Assembly (NCBI RefSeq): GCF_010183535.1
Contig: NC_071330.1
Location: forward strand, 16,783,717 to 16,847,716
Source: Caenorhabditis remanei
Taxonomy: Eukaryota > Nematoda > Chromadorea > Rhabditida > Rhabditidae
Length of the DNA stretch: 64,000 bases
Reading direction: 5' to 3'
Shown here: positions 12,674-25,340 of the stretch, piece after piece
How the letters are laid out: each line of letters begins with the position of its first letter
How positions within the stretch are numbered: position 1 is the first letter of the stretch
Notes under the pieces: model-generated
Databases searched by the model: none
Seen by the model: only the letters and a program-made list of their open reading frames with translations
Told to the model about the DNA's origin: nothing
Translations under genes and position numbers: made by a program

Positions 12674-14101
12674 AATTATCTGGAAAGAAATGGGATAAAA
12701 ATGATGGAAAAGAATGGCTCGAGAAGGTTTTGAAGGAAAATTGAGGAAAAGTCGGTTAGAAAAGTTATCAAATGCAGAAGTTATTTAAAAATTTAAAAAT
12801 TCAAGTAAAAATACAGTAGATTTCTCAAAACTTTGCTGTTTTTAATGTCAAAAGGGGGGGGGGGGGGGAAAGATCGCATCAGAAACTTGAAAATTGTTGA
12901 TTTCATTTTTGAACCTACGAATTTAAACAAGTTTGAATTGAAATACGTTGCTTTGTATTAAATTTTGACCTAAAATTTTGAAAAACTCTTTTAAAACGTT
13001 TCAAATACGTCCAAAATACAATTTTAATTAACTTTCTCCAATTGAAATGTCAATTTCAGCTAGAATATCTATTCGAAATCAATCGATAAGCATCATGAGA
13101 AGAAGGAAAATGAAAAAGACTGTTCTGTGTGTATGTGTGTGTGCGACTCTGCGCAATATAGACATCTCTCGCAGATGGCGGGACGCAGATGGTGCAGTGA
13201 GTCTCGCAACGATCCGCAACTTCAGTAGGGCGTGATTGCAGCATACGTAACCGTGGGAAGTTCTAAACTATTCTGATGGATGGGTTTTCAATGAGAAATG
13301 TATGAAAATATGGGTCCTAAAATGGAGCAGGTTTGAATGGTACTGAAAATCAGGGACATTTGTGGGCGGATCTTATTTAATTAGATAAAAAGTTCATCAG
13401 AAAATCTCAAAATCAGACATTTCACTACTAAAAATTAGGCACCACGAGCACAGGAGACCTTGCCGCTTTTAAGATGACTAACATAGCCATAGCAGCTAGA
13501 AAAAGGGACTGGACGATCAATACCAATACGATGACGTCATAATTTAGAGTGTGAGAGGTGACAGCAGTACTTTGGAAAGTTAGAGGGATATGGGGTAATG
13601 GATAGAAAGCCAGCCGTTCGGGTAGCAGACACCAGGTGTGACCTCGCACAGCAGTGCAGAATGTTTGGGCATGTTGAAAAGAAAATATCGAGTGTCTGGG
13701 TCACCTCTCTTTTCGAGTAGTGCTATGCAGTAGGGTGTTGTAAATGTGCTCTAATGAACTATGTAACGCAGTAACCAAATGTTATTTATTGATACAGAAA
13801 TACAAGAATTTACAGAAATAAGGAAAATAGGTAAAGTTAGGTAATTAGATAATTAGTCTGATCTCATAGTAACTTCACATTTCGTAATTTTTTTGAGATC
13901 CATCGCTGTCAGTGCTGAGGTTTTTTTCAATCGATATTTATTCCCTGAAAATCCTTACCTCCTTATGAAAACAAATAATTTTCAATGTTTTTAAACAAGA
14001 ACTGAATTTATTTAGAAAATTCTCAAAACAGTGAAATTCCAACAAGAAAAAAACAAGAAAAATTAAGATTAAAGATTAAACTAATAACAACAAAAACCAT
14101 T
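12674..14101. other. Spacer between the two RING genes
   Basis: Holds a run of 15 G at 12854-12868 and a segment at 13130-13210 with CTCTGCG, CTCGCAG and GACGCAGATGG motifs that resemble Caenorhabditis promoter boxes. At 13488-13620 is one copy of a repeat centred on CAATACGATGACGTCAT that recurs at 26205 and, inverted, near 27375. No convincing exon was seen. Confidence 0.5.
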
Positions 14102-17100
14102 TCAGCACCGCCACGGTCCCCGTTTCACCGCCTTGATATCCAAAAACGGCTCTTTGCAATACATACACTCAACACTCTTCGTACCAGTGGTGTACCAATT
14201 ACAGGCGCACTGAAACAAATTATTTATCATTTATGTAGAAGAACTACGCCGTACCTCAAAATGCAAAACTGCTTCGCATTTCTCATGTCCGCAATGAGCA
14301 GTTCTTTCGGATGGCTCGATACGGTCATAGCAAAAATGACATTCATTTTTGCCTATTAGTGGTTTGTGAGGGTCGGTGTGAGCTCGGTACGCGTCCCATA
14401 GTTTTTCAGGGATGGCGGGCTCTGCTGGGAGGGGGATGAGCGGTCGGGTGCCCAGGAATTTCTGAAAGTATATTAAATTATATAATTTCTAACTTAAATT
14501 TGAAAATCTTACCTTCAAATTCCAAATATTTCTAAGCAAGATGTGGAGATATTCGTCATAGGACTTCCTAAATATACCCGTTTCTTTCTCAACCATCTCC
14601 TTAATTGCAGGGTCATCCGATTCAGCGGTCAAGACGTCAGACATTTTTTTGGCTTGGGTTTTGAGTAGTCTTTTTGCAAATTCATCTTTCAAATTAATTA
14701 ATTCTTCTAGCTTTGACTTGTAGCTAGGTTGTTTTGAAGTCGATGGTTGACTGATTTGAAGTTCTTGAAGCTTTCTTTCAGCCTCTTTCCTGGTTTGCTC
14801 TGAAAGGGCCATCGCGTCCTTCAAATCCTGAATTTGATCTTCAAGAAACTTATTCGTGGCTTCGAAGGTTTGTTTTTCCACTTCCGACGACTTCTTCTCA
14901 CTGAAATTGAAAATTTTGGAGATAAATTCCAATAAGAAACTAAAACTCACCTCTTCAACTCCTCCCGTAACTTTAACTCCTTCTCCTTCTTCTTCTGAAT
15001 TGTTTCATTTGCTTCTTCCAATTCCTTCTCCATCTTCTCGTTTTTCTCCTTCAGCTTCTCCATCTCCTTTTTCATCTTTTTCATCTCCTTCTCCACTTCT
15101 TCCGTCCTCTTCGCCTTTGTTTCATACTCCTTCGCTTTCCTCTCTGCAGATTTTTGAGCTTTTAGAGCATTAGAGCAGTGTTCTCCAGCTGTAAAGCATT
15201 TTTCCCTCCAATACTTAGCATCGTTGGGACGTTCGATAGGAACGACTTCATTCGAGGAAAGGGGCGGAGCTTCAGGAGTTTTCAGGGCTACAGTAAGGCT
15301 AGCCGGCTTCTTCGTTCGTTCAATGGGAGCGGCTTCATTTTGTTTCTTCTCAGGAAGGGGTGGAGCTTTTGGAGTTTTAGCGGCTACTGTAGGACTAACA
15401 AGTTTCTCGGAAGGTTCAAATTTCTCTGCGGAGGTGTCGAGCTTTGATGTGGAATAAGAAGTATCGGAGGATAGTCCCGATCCTGGAGGCGGGGCTTCAG
15501 AAGTCTCCAGAAAAGGCTTGACCTTTAGAACTTCTAGAGCTTTCTGCTGAGCATTCTGCACAATTGAAGTAAGCTGAACGTTCCCAAGTACTGACGTGTT
15601 ACCGTTTAGCAGATGCAAAGTTTTTGACGCTTCCTTTCTTCTCTTTTTCAGTTCAGTCTCGTAATTCTGTACGAGAACATTTGGTTTTCCATTGGCAACT
15701 CCTGCCATCGCCTCTCTATAGAAAACCGTAGTCTGTTCCGTCCAATACTCGACATCCTTTTCCTGCAACTTCAGAAGTGAAGCTCCGAATTAGTACTTCA
15801 GAACGTCTCACACGGTAATCCTTTAGAGACGCGGCTTTCAAACTACTACAAATTTGGTAATAGGTACTTTTTACTACGGGGAGTCCATTTTTGCTATTCA
15901 AACCGGCTAAATGTCTCTCCGAGCCGAGATATGAGCTCTGAAACTTTTTCGACAAATTGTACACGGAAAAATGTGCCCAAAAAATTGTTTTGCGAGCACA
16001 GGCAAACCGTTGAGGAACAGATGTGGAACCGTGCAATGGCGTATATGCGCCCGAATTGGAATTCCATGTGAAAAATCTTAATCATATGAAAAGTTTGAGA
16101 GCTCATAACTCGGCTCGCAAAGACATTAACCCGCTTTTAATGGCTGAAATGGTTTCCCCGTAGTCGAAAGTACCTTAGACCAAATTTATAGATAATTTGA
16201 AAACCGCGTCACCAAGACTTCCCCTGTCAGAGTAAAAGAAGACACCTACCAATTGCTCATCAATCGGACTTGCTCCGCATAAAGACAGTTTGCAATACAT
16301 TGCTTGCATCAAAATCACTTTTTGACTTAGTTTTTCGTGTAAGTAAAAACTATTGATCCAACTGAATATATAAGAATACCATTGCATCGATAGCTTGAAA
16401 ATTTTAATTCGGGCGGCATATATTGGCAGACTGTAACGAGCGAGATTCGCATTATTAGTTGCCAGAGTTATTTCATTGTTCATATTTTGACCATCCTTGA
16501 AGCACTCCGGGATTTTTCTTACAAGTTGTTTGAATACTAGATCCTGTCGAATGATTTCGATTTGTTGATCGACATGATGCTTTGAGACGAAAGTTATCTG
16601 AATAATCAATCAACAGTTAGGTTTGGTGCAAAGTTGAATAAAAACTCACTCTCGCTCTGTTTTCATAAGTCTCCATTAATGCAAAAAACTTCTTCTTAAA
16701 TTCATTCATTGAATCTGTACCAATTTTTTGTTCCGCTTTTATCCAGTCGATACCAATGACTATTTTGAGAAGTGTATATAGCATTGCTTGAGATGTGTCC
16801 ATGACAACTGTTCCATATGAATTGACAGTTGTGATTGGGGTGAAGAACTCTTTGCGTGTTTTTTGCATGCTTAGATTTTGATAAGCATCAGGAATGATCT
16901 GAAACCACATTTATTGTTGTGCGTTTGAATAATTGGAGATAAATTTTTGAACTAGAACAGACGTGCCAATACTGACAAAGACGTCTCATAATTTGAAGGA
17001 TCTTCAGATTGAATCTGCAAACTTACAGTAACTTGAGTCTTATCTAAAACAAGCTGTTCAAAGAACATGCTGAGCTGAATGGATTGGTTTGCTTCATAAA

Positions 17101-18054
17101 AATGCTCTCCTTGTACTTTCAACATGGGTTTAAAAATACCTAAAGAAATAATCGTGTTTTATTCCAGATCTGTCAACAACTCACGTAGGATGTTGTTCTC
17201 CGTCCCGTCAGAAAGACTTTCAATTACATCAATCATATCTTCGAGTAGTATATAGACGTTTGGGTCGTTCATGTTTGTCGCTTTGAAGCAACGAATTGCG
17301 AGATTTTCTATGTTGTAAGCTTTCTGAAATATGAAAGAGATCTTGCAGTAAAATAGACAATGAAACTACTCCGCGAGCGATATAGCAAGTCTCGGCAAAA
17401 CTTTAAGTCAACACAAGTGTAGGGGTATGTTTTTCATAAGACTAAGCTCAACCTTACATTATCAAAGCAGTCCACAGAGTGCCACAAAGTCTTGGCTTAT
17501 GTCTGACTACTTTTCTATAGGATGTTTCTTTATAGTATTTTTTCAAAAATCTAAAAAAAACTTCCTGTAAAAACAATGATAATGGAAGTTTTTATTGTAA
17601 AAAATATTCAAATTCTGCGAGCATTAATAAGACTGCTCACAAGTCTTGCATAAGATTTCCACTAGTTCAGGATTCAAGTCTCGTGATAGACTTGGCGACA
17701 ACAACTGACTATGAGTAAACACGTACCTTATACTTCTCAATGTTGGTCATATTGGATGCTTCTAGATCTCCAGCTCTCTCCATCACAAAATATTTCACTT
17801 TGCTCTTTTTTTTCAACTTTGCCGGCATGTGTGAGTAATTGGATTCATATTGTTTGTCACCGGTTGTCAGAATCCATTTATCTTGATTTTCCTCCCAAAT
17901 GAATCCACTTGTTAAGTTTGACAAGTCTTGAAATTTTGTTTCCGAAAATTTGTTGGACTCTTCTGGAAATAATCTGAAAAAAATCATAATGGATTTCCGG
18001 TGACTCTTCGTCTATTCTATACGATTTCAGCATCTCATTAAGGCGAGTATCCAT
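14102..18054 (-). CDS. One-module, coiled-coil, RING-type zinc-finger protein
   Basis: Ten exons: 18054-18023, 17973-17727, 17323-17185, 17139-17027, 16898-16650, 16597-16250, 15771-14951, 14900-14513, 14461-14255, 14209-14102; 2652 nt give 883 residues, in frame at every junction. It is a clear paralogue of the gene at 5425-12673 but starts directly at the second module (VKYFVMERAGD, then KAYNIENLAIRCF, then IIPDAYQN and VIGIDWIKAEQKIGT), so it lacks module 1. Exon 7 adds a Pro-rich linker with two TPEAPPL/TPKAPPL-type repeats, then the Glu/Lys coiled coil. The C-terminal finger (ECHFC, AHCGHEKC, LHFEC, ECMYC) matches the RING-H2-like pattern of the paralogue, implying E3 ligase function by inference. 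The intron between exons 6 and 7 carries a MITE. The module matches nothing I recognise; function is unknown. Confidence 0.8.
15862..16175. mobile_element. MITE with AGGTACTTT terminal inverted repeats
   Basis: Left end AGGTACTTTTTACTACGGGG and right end CCCCGTAGTCGAAAGTACCT form terminal inverted repeats. Inner arms also pair (AAATGTCTCTCCGAGCCGAG with its imperfect complement near 16105-16130). It is 314 bp long, lies within an intron of the one-module RING gene and has no coding capacity. Confidence 0.7.
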
Positions 18055-19575
18055 GTCTTTTTTTGTGATTCGTTGCAGCTAGCGGCAATTGTATTGTTCC
18101 TTTTCTGGAATTTTTTGTTTTTATATCAAATAAGAAGTTTATAACATTTAAAAACTGGTGCGTGACAGTTTCGGAAAATCAAGTAGAGTTGATTGAAGAT
18201 CAAAGATAACTGGAAATAGGTGGAAGTTTTCTAAAACACATTATAAGTTTAACAATTCAAGCCGCATATAGCAATTTGTCAAAATGACATACATAATTTA
18301 ACGAATTCACCTAGGAAAAACCTTGTAGAAATACAAAACTGAAAAATTTTCGATTATTTGAAAATAAAGATTTATTTATAGCCTAAAACCTTGATCTCTA
18401 GAAAAAAGACATAAAATTAACAAACTATTGTGTTTCAAGTTTTTTCAATGACTTAAATTCAATAAGTGGCCAAATCTTGTAAAAAATGTGAAAACTTGGG
18501 AATCAAAAAATAACTATAAATAATTTCGAACTTGACTATATTTGCCTAGAAAAAGTTGAAAATAAATATAAACCTGTTAAAATCTATATAAAAATTTCTA
18601 TTATCAAAAAATACCTACGAAATTATGAAAAAAGTTAAGTTCGCTATGGAAACTATCTTGAAACGAGAAAAAGTTAAAACAGATAATCAACACGTCGAAA
18701 ATCGGGGGACTAGGACTACCCTTGTGTTCGGCCAGGGGGGGGGGAGGAGGCAACTGTTTCGCAATCAGAGGAGACGGAGGGGGAGAAACAAGAGAGGGGG
18801 CGGAAGGGACATGGACTAGGGGGTATCCTGGCCTCCCAAATTGACGAATATTTCTGATATTTACAAGATGTCTATAATGGACATAGATCTTCAATTTTAT
18901 AGTTAACTACTTTTTGGTATGAAGTCTCAAGGAAGAGTTATACTCGGTTATACATTATATTTTTTCAATCTAGTGATCTAGCAGTTTTCTTATTTCTAAA
19001 AAGTTAAATTTTTGTGTCTATCTGTGCGTCCTGGCGTCCAGATGTCTGTTTTTTTGGCAATGCGACCGATTATGGAATTTTCGGAAAAAATCGAGCAAAA
19101 ATGTATTTTTCCAGCTGGAAATGAAGTAATTTGTATGTTTTCTGAGAAAAATAACAATTTTTATTGGATTATATTGAAATTCCCTTATAAGAAACCTAGA
19201 GTATGACATTTTCTGTGGAAATTAGAAAATTATCGAATGAAAATGAGCAAAATGAGCCCTAATCCCCGTAAGCAACACGGCTCGAATCCTCCCACTTCTC
19301 CCCACCGAACCAACCGGCACCTGCTCTTTTTGAGGTAACGGATAAAAGCAGAGCCGGGTTTTATTAAAATTTTAAAATCGCTATAATCCCCTAGCAGATG
19401 TTGTGACATTCGAGATTCACTAAAAATGAAAACATTTTTATTACATGTTTTTTTTTGAAAAAGGAAGATTAAAATAAGACGAAAGTAAGTTTAAAGTTAG
19501 ATATATGATCGGGAGAGGGCGGAGATCGGATCTTATATACAATTAAAGATGAATGATAATGGTTTTCGAATCCTT
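18055..19575. other. Upstream region of the one-module RING gene
   Basis: AT-rich up to about 18600. A purine/G-rich block lies at 18720-18830, including a run of nine or more G. A partial copy of the TTTTATAGTTAACTACTTTTT hairpin family is near 18890. The segment at 19240-19370 is relatively GC-rich but shows no gene. Confidence 0.45.
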
Positions 19576-19866
19576 TTAAAAAAGTGGTCGAAAATGCTCG
19601 GTAACCAGCTCTCTTGGAATGGGTGAGCCGGACAAAGCGGAGCAAACCCACGGGTAAGTTTTTTTTGTTTGTTCAGAGATGACTGGAGACTTTGCACTGT
19701 CTTCCTTGACTGCGACACTTTCCGGGCTGAAAAAAAATTATACTGAAAGACAAATTACGAATTTATTAATGAAACGGTAATTAGAATCACGTGAATTAAT
19801 TAATTACTTTTTTCGTTGAGCTGCACCAGCTTTCAAACGGCACACCAAAAGATCAAGACGTTGCAT
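19576..19866 (-). CDS. Small two-exon hypothetical protein, 69 residues
   Basis: Exon 1, 19866-19808, starts MQRLDLLVCRLKAGAAQRK. A 81-nt intron with GTAATT donor and TTTTTTTTCAG acceptor follows, then exon 2, 19726-19576, coding for NPESVAVKEDSAKSPVISEQ and ending ELVTEHFRPLF stop. The total of 210 nt is in frame. The ATG sits directly after a strong acceptor (GAAATTTTCAG), as in trans-spliced Caenorhabditis messages. No signal peptide or membrane segment is evident, and I recognise no family. Neighbours are repeat-rich spacers on both sides. The splice signals and absence of stops favour a real gene, but the short length means chance cannot be excluded. Confidence 0.45.
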
Positions 19867-20284
19867 TCTGAAAATTTCACATTTTAAGAGTATGAATGCC
19901 TTACAAAAAAAAAGAAAAATCGAGGGATTTTCGAAAAGGTTGGTGTATACATTGATTAATTTGCTGGGTGAGGTGCAGGTGGGTGATGAGGATGGGGGGT
20001 TGCGAAGCAACGAGAAATGGATGGGCGGGGCTAGGCCAAAGCCCTTTTTAAAGTTAAATTTAAAAATGTGTCTCACAGATTGTATAATTATAGAATTTTC
20101 AAGTTTCATTTCAGAGCTGTGGAGTCGACTACAATAATGGAGGCGCTGGCTTAAAGAGTTTGTAAGATTAAAGAGGAAAGATAAGGTTCACAACTATCTG
20201 AGCCACATGTGAGCCTATGCGTCGCGGTCAGCGTAGCGTACTACTTACAAACATGTGTCTAACTAACTGGGAAATGTTCCAAAC

Positions 20285-20872
20285 GTAACTTGACCTTTCA
20301 AATCGGCTCATATCCCATAAGGTACTTCTGAAAACGCTGATTCCGAATATGTGATCCAATTTTGCAGAACGCTTCACTGAATCGATTTATATGTATTTTA
20401 AGTCATTTCTACTGCAATAATCGCATTTTTCAAGAGGCTGAAAATCCATTTTAGACTCGATTTTTTCAAATTTTTTCTGTGTAATGCGTGTAAATTGAGG
20501 TTGAAAAAGCACATTAGAAACTTTTTCTAGTTAAAAACAATTTTCAGGAAAATAATTGTATCACTTTCATTTTTGGCATTTGCACCGTCGTGATCAAACT
20601 TTTTCTGAAAACTGTTTTTACTAGAAAAAGTTTCTAATGTGCTTTTTCAAGCTCAATTAACACGTATTACACAGAAAAAATTAGAAAAATTGAGTCTAAA
20701 ATGGATTTTCAGCCTTTTGAAAAATGCGATTATTGCACTAGAAATGACTTAAAATACATATAAATCGAATAAGTGAAGCGTTCTGCAAAATTGGATCACA
20801 TATTCGGAATCAGCGTTTTTAGAAGTACCTTATGAGATATGAGTTAATTTGAAAGGCCAAATTTTGTAGGGT
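20285..20872. repeat. Palindromic repeat, arms about 290 bp
   Basis: Near-perfect inverted repeat centred near 20578. The left arm includes AAGGTACTTCTGAAAACGCTGATTCCGAATATGTGATCC read in two parts; the right arm is its complement (GGATCACATATTCGGAATCA, then AGAAGTACCTTATGAGATAT). No coding sequence. Typical of a fold-back MITE. Confidence 0.8.
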
Positions 20873-21409
20873 GTATTTTTTTTGTACTCTTCTTAGAAAG
20901 TTATAGTCCGTATCGAAAAAAACGATCAACTACAAAAATGAAGATTAGGATTTTCGGGATTTCGGAAATATTGATTAAATCAGACGGTCATTGCTTTGAT
21001 TATACTTCAAAGCCCCCTAAACAATGCTCAAAAATCAAAAAATGGTTAGTGTTTCTAGGTCACAGATTTCTACTATATATTCTTTAAAGTGCATCTTTTT
21101 ACCAGTATTGACAGGCTGACAACACTGAAAACTAGAAAAATTTAAAAATATTAATAATCTTGTTGCTTTTGTTTTCAAAAACCAAAAATGACAACTGCGC
21201 AGATTCGTCAACTCATTGATTAACTTGTTAAAAGAAGAGATATAGGTAATGAGTCAAGAGAGGAAAAAGACGCGAGCCTCGTGCTAAAAGGGGGACGGGG
21301 GGCGGAGACGTGCACTAGATATTCTGGAGAAGAGCCGTTGTGATGGTAACCACAAATTTCCATATTGAAATGTTTAATTCCCTCAATTTTATACTGAAAA
21401 CCCTCAGTA

Positions 21410-21785
21410 GGGAAGGTCATGGACTCGGTCTGGAGATAAGGGACGTGACCTATATCATTGGAAAGCTGACATCACGCTGATTCCAAATATATATTCAGTT
21501 TTTGCCCACAAGGGCTAGTATTCGAGAAAAACAAGGTCAAAGTTAGAAAAAATGACAATTTATTGTCTGTTATTATTACACGCTAAAATCGCAAAAAAAA
21601 ATTCAGAAAATTTTCCCGTGTTAAAAAGGCAATAATTTGTCATTTTTCCAAACTTTGACCTTGTTTTTCTCGAATACCAGGCCTCGAGGGCAAAAACTGA
21701 ATATATATTTGGAATCAGCGTGATTTCAGCTTTCCAATGATATAGGCCACGTCCCTTATCTCCAGACCGAGTCCATGACCTTCCC
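21410..21785. mobile_element. Palindromic MITE flanked by TA
   Basis: Terminal sequence GGGAAGGTCATGGACTCGG at the left is the exact complement of the right end, and both ends are flanked by TA, the target duplication used by Tc1/mariner-type elements. Arms pair over most of 376 bp. Diverged copies occur at about 10940-11160 and 52310-53122. Confidence 0.78.
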
Positions 21786-22165
21786 TAGTCAGTCAGTCAT
21801 AAGTTTTGCTTTTTTTCTGAAATTACTATAAGTAAATTTGAATTCCTGCATGATACGATTAAAACTTCAATGAAACTTGATATAGAGCTTTGTTTGTCCA
21901 TAACTTTCTAAGGAGAGTCTGTACAGAAAAGTGGTCAACTACAAAAATGAAGATCTGAGCTTTTTTTGTTTTTTTTCAGAAATCAGCACTCTAAAAATTA
22001 ATTTCTAAACCTGACATGTATTTAAATAATTTTCTAAATTTGCACCTTTCCACTATTGTGGACAACATTACTATATTCAAATTTATTTAGTTTTTTTCAG
22101 CAGATTAAAAAATTCGGAAACGACAGAAATCAATATCAGATGAATAACAAAAAATAACGGAATTA

Positions 22166-25100
22166 TTATCTCCAGACAAGAAAGTAGAGCCCTTGGTAAA
22201 AAGGTTTGATGATCATCTTCAGTCCATTGGACTGTTGAATGTACACACCATCAGCACAGTTGATCCATTGTTCATTTTTTCTGAAAGAAATGAAATTTTT
22301 ATTGAAAAACCGAATCCCACGATTCCAATAGTGTTTTCAAAACTTCGAAGTCCCGGATTTTAGGTGAGTTATGAAGTTTTGAAGTTGATGGCTTAGAAAT
22401 CTGAAAATCGGGTTCCTAGGCCAGCAACTTCAAACTCTCATCACTCCCCTTGGACGCGGAATTCCGGAAACTTTAAAACATCGTCATATTTCGCTCTTTT
22501 GATTAAATTGAAGTTTGATTGCCTATAAGCCCGAATTTGGGATTTCTTGGCCTTAAACTTTATTTTTTTTGAAAGAGCGGAATTCGAAAATTCTGAAGGC
22601 GTTTGCGAAATTTCAAAACTTTAAGTTTAAACAGAGTTATGACTGTTCAAAGTTGATGGCCTAGAAATCCGGTGGAAACCTAGGCCAACAAATTTAAACC
22701 GCCATAACTCTATCTAAACTCAACATTTTAAAATTTTGAACATACTATTAGAATTATTGAATTTCGCTTTTCAACATAAATATAAATTTGGTGGCCTAGA
22801 AACCCAAACTATCGAAAAACTAGGCCACTAACTTCAAATCCTCATAACTCCGCTCAAACTCAGAATTTTGGAATTTTTAAAACATCGCTAGAATCGTAAA
22901 ATTTCACTCTTTCGATTAAATTCAATTTGGATGGCCTAAAAACCCGAATTCTCGATTTGCTGGCTAACCTGTAATACGTCGGATACTTCTTCGTATCCCA
23001 CTTCACTGCTCCAAGCTCTTCCAAGTGCTCCGCAGCCAGCACGACACCAGTCAGCTCCAGTTTAATACACTGAATCCTTCTCATTTCGTCGCCGGTCGAG
23101 TTCTTCCATTTCTTCAGAAATTCCATGACATCATCCACACTGAATCTTGGGTTTCTTAGCAAGACATCTTTGCAGTTAAGGCGTAATAAGAAGTCTCCAC
23201 GGATAAATGAAGCATCCAAGCACTCAATCTTATCAGAACACTCCAGCTTATCCGGGAACTCGGAACTGCATGGCGATTTATTCTGATAACGGTTCTCGTA
23301 GATCTTGGTGATCCGGATGTTAGTCAAAATGTACTTTGACTGATACCTCATGAATTGATTAGTTAGCGTCACGATCTCCGCAGATTTCACGGTGGCCAAC
23401 GCGGTTTCAAAATTGAAGTGAAAAAGACGGAGGAAATCCACGTTCAGAAATTTTACTTGGCAGTTTGGGAGTGCTTGGAGTAGATGGGAGATGATGGGTG
23501 CCATTGAGGCAGCGATCCTTTGTGGGGTGCTGGTGAAGTTAAAGGCTTCGCAATAGGTATCGGTGGAGCTGGGATTGGTTCTGAAATTATATAAAGATAT
23601 GGAATGTTTTGGTGGCCTAGGACCCCAAAAATCGGCGAAAACGCCGAAAAACTACTTTTTAGAGGCCGAAAGCTATGAAAAACTTGGAAATATGTTCCCT
23701 TGCGACTAAAAACGACGAAAAAGAAGTGTTTTGAAATTAAAATCGACGAAAAACCGTAAAAACCGTCGTGGCCTAACTTTTCTACCTGGTGGCCTAGAAT
23801 CCCAAAACTAGTCCCTCGACTGAAAAAATGACGAAAAACTCTATTTTTATAGCAAAGTCTACAGAAAAATTTTAAAAACCGCAAAATGATTTAAAAATTC
23901 AACATTTTAGTTATTTTTTGTGAAAATTAGCAAAAAATGGGACATTTTTATACCATGTAGGGCTGAATATGCCGAAAAATCTCAATTTTTAGCGATTTCC
24001 AGTTGTTTCAATTCAAAATGAACCGAATTTTCAGAAAAATTGATTAGAATGGAGCTTGAAAACTAAAAAAAATAATGTAAACTGGGTCCCACGGTTCAAT
24101 TTAAGTAAATTTTAGGCAAAATAGCATTTCTAGTTCTGGGATTCTAGGCCACCACGTGGAAAAGTTAGGCCACGACGGTTTTTGCGATTTTTCAAAGAAT
24201 TTTTAAATAGATTTTGCCTTAAAAATAGTGTTTTTTGTCGTTTTTTAGTCGGGGGACTAGTTTTGGTTTTTTAGGCCACCAGCAAGGTCATTTCTCATCG
24301 TTTTTCATAATTTTTCGCTTATAAAAAGTAGTTTTTCACCGAGTTCTAGAATGTTCCATACTTGTCAAGGGCCGGGCCGGGCCGGGCCGGGCTTTTTTTT
24401 CAAAACGTCAGGCCCGGCCCGGCCCGTCTTTTTGGAGGGAAATGTTTTTTTCAAATTTTTTTTCAAATTTGATTAAAAGTGTGCTAATGTCAACTCTGAT
24501 TTTTTCATAGAATAATGTATGAGTGTCAGTGAGTTGATTTTCATATCGGAAGAATTTTTTTCAAATTTTTGCTCTTTTTTAGTTTCCTTCCACGTTCACA
24601 GAAATGCCCAAAGTCGCTCGTTCTCAGCGAGGTTTGGACCGAAAAATAGAATAACTTTTTCGGTATGAAAATGCACTCATTGACACTCATACATTATTCT
24701 ATGAAAAAATCAGAGTTGACCTTACAATTATTGTTAGTACACCTTTAATTTGATTATCGCCGGAGGCGTCTCGCTGAAAAATTCAGTCAATTTTTCGAAA
24801 AATTTACTAAAAAATCATGAAAAAAGTATTGAAAAAAATTTGAAAAATTTTCTCAAAAATCCCATACCCTTGAAAAGACGGGCCTGACGGGCCGGGCCCG
24901 GGCCGAAGCTTTTCAGGCCTGGCCCGTCATTTGACAAGTATGGAATGTTCACTTACCTGATCAACCCCTCAATTCCATCAACACTAAACTCTCTATTATC
25001 CCCCTGGTCTGCATTTTTATCCACCATTGTCCAGATTGAAACAGTCTCCTTGTTATCAGCCGTGTAAACACAGATTCGAAAATGATTACGGTCGATGTCT

Positions 25101-25340
25101 ATATCCATGTGAGTCTTCGGAATGGTTCGCGCGGTCGCCACAGTTTTCTTGCTCCGTTTTGAGCAGAGAGACAGGTTTACGCTAAAAAAAGGAAAAACAT
25201 TGAATTAATTGAGGGGGAATAAGGAAATTGAAAAAAAATTACATCTCGGTCAAATGCATTCCATCGATAATTTGTTCCAAAGCCAGGAGTGGTAGTTTGG
25301 AAAAGTTGAATTCCACTGGCTTATGGGGTTTTGAAGTCAT
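22166..25340 (-). CDS. F-box protein with FBA_2-type C-terminal domain
   Basis: Four exons: 25340-25243, 24957-25181, 22969-23580, 22166-22280; 1050 nt give 349 residues in frame. The N-terminus (FNFSKLPLLALEQIIDGMHL, EIVNLSLCSKRSKKTV) is a clear F-box of the Caenorhabditis fbxb type. The C-terminal half has the layout of the F-box-associated domain FBA_2 (PF07735): RFSVDDVMEFLKKWKNSTGD, EELGAVKWD, then a last exon with the DGVYIQQSNGLKMII motif. Known role of the family: substrate adaptor of SCF ubiquitin ligases, with the F-box binding a Skp1-like protein and the FBA region presumed to bind the target. Introns 2 and 3 are expanded by transposons and repeats (1.4 kb and 0.7 kb). The family diverges rapidly, so the substrate cannot be guessed. 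Confidence 0.87.
22281..22968. repeat. Degenerate GGCCTAGAAA repeat in F-box gene intron 3
   Basis: Intron 3 is built from about four diverged copies of a roughly 150-bp unit containing GATGGCCTAGAAACC and CTCATAACTCCGCTCAAACT. Some units are inverted. Similar GTGGCCTA segments sit in intron 2 (23740-23840 paired with 24135-24280) and at 29435-29500. Confidence 0.6.
24349..24950. mobile_element. MITE with 20-bp TIRs and GGGCC arrays
   Basis: GAATGTTCCATACTTGTCAA at 24349-24368 is the perfect complement of 24931-24950. Just inside both ends are arrays of GGGCC/GGCCC. The right end lies only a few bases from the exon 2 donor of the F-box gene. An inner palindrome at 24477-24744 is flanked by TTAA and looks like a second, nested element. 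Confidence 0.8.
24477..24744. mobile_element. Nested TTAA-flanked palindromic MITE
   Basis: Bounded by TTAA at 24473-24476 and 24745-24748. Arms share GTCAACTCTGATTTTTTCAT and complement. It resembles the 712-bp TTAA palindrome at 30162-30873 (same CATACATTATTCTATG-like and CTCGCTGAGA segments). TTAA duplication is typical of piggyBac-related MITEs. Confidence 0.65.

Noticed and set aside
13428..13649. 73-codon frame with a hydrophobic stretch
   Set aside because: It lies inside a copy of the dispersed GACGTCA repeat and has no splice context.
19255..19330. GGCTCGAATCC resembling a tRNA B box
   Set aside because: No pairing T stem, acceptor stem or A box at the right distance.
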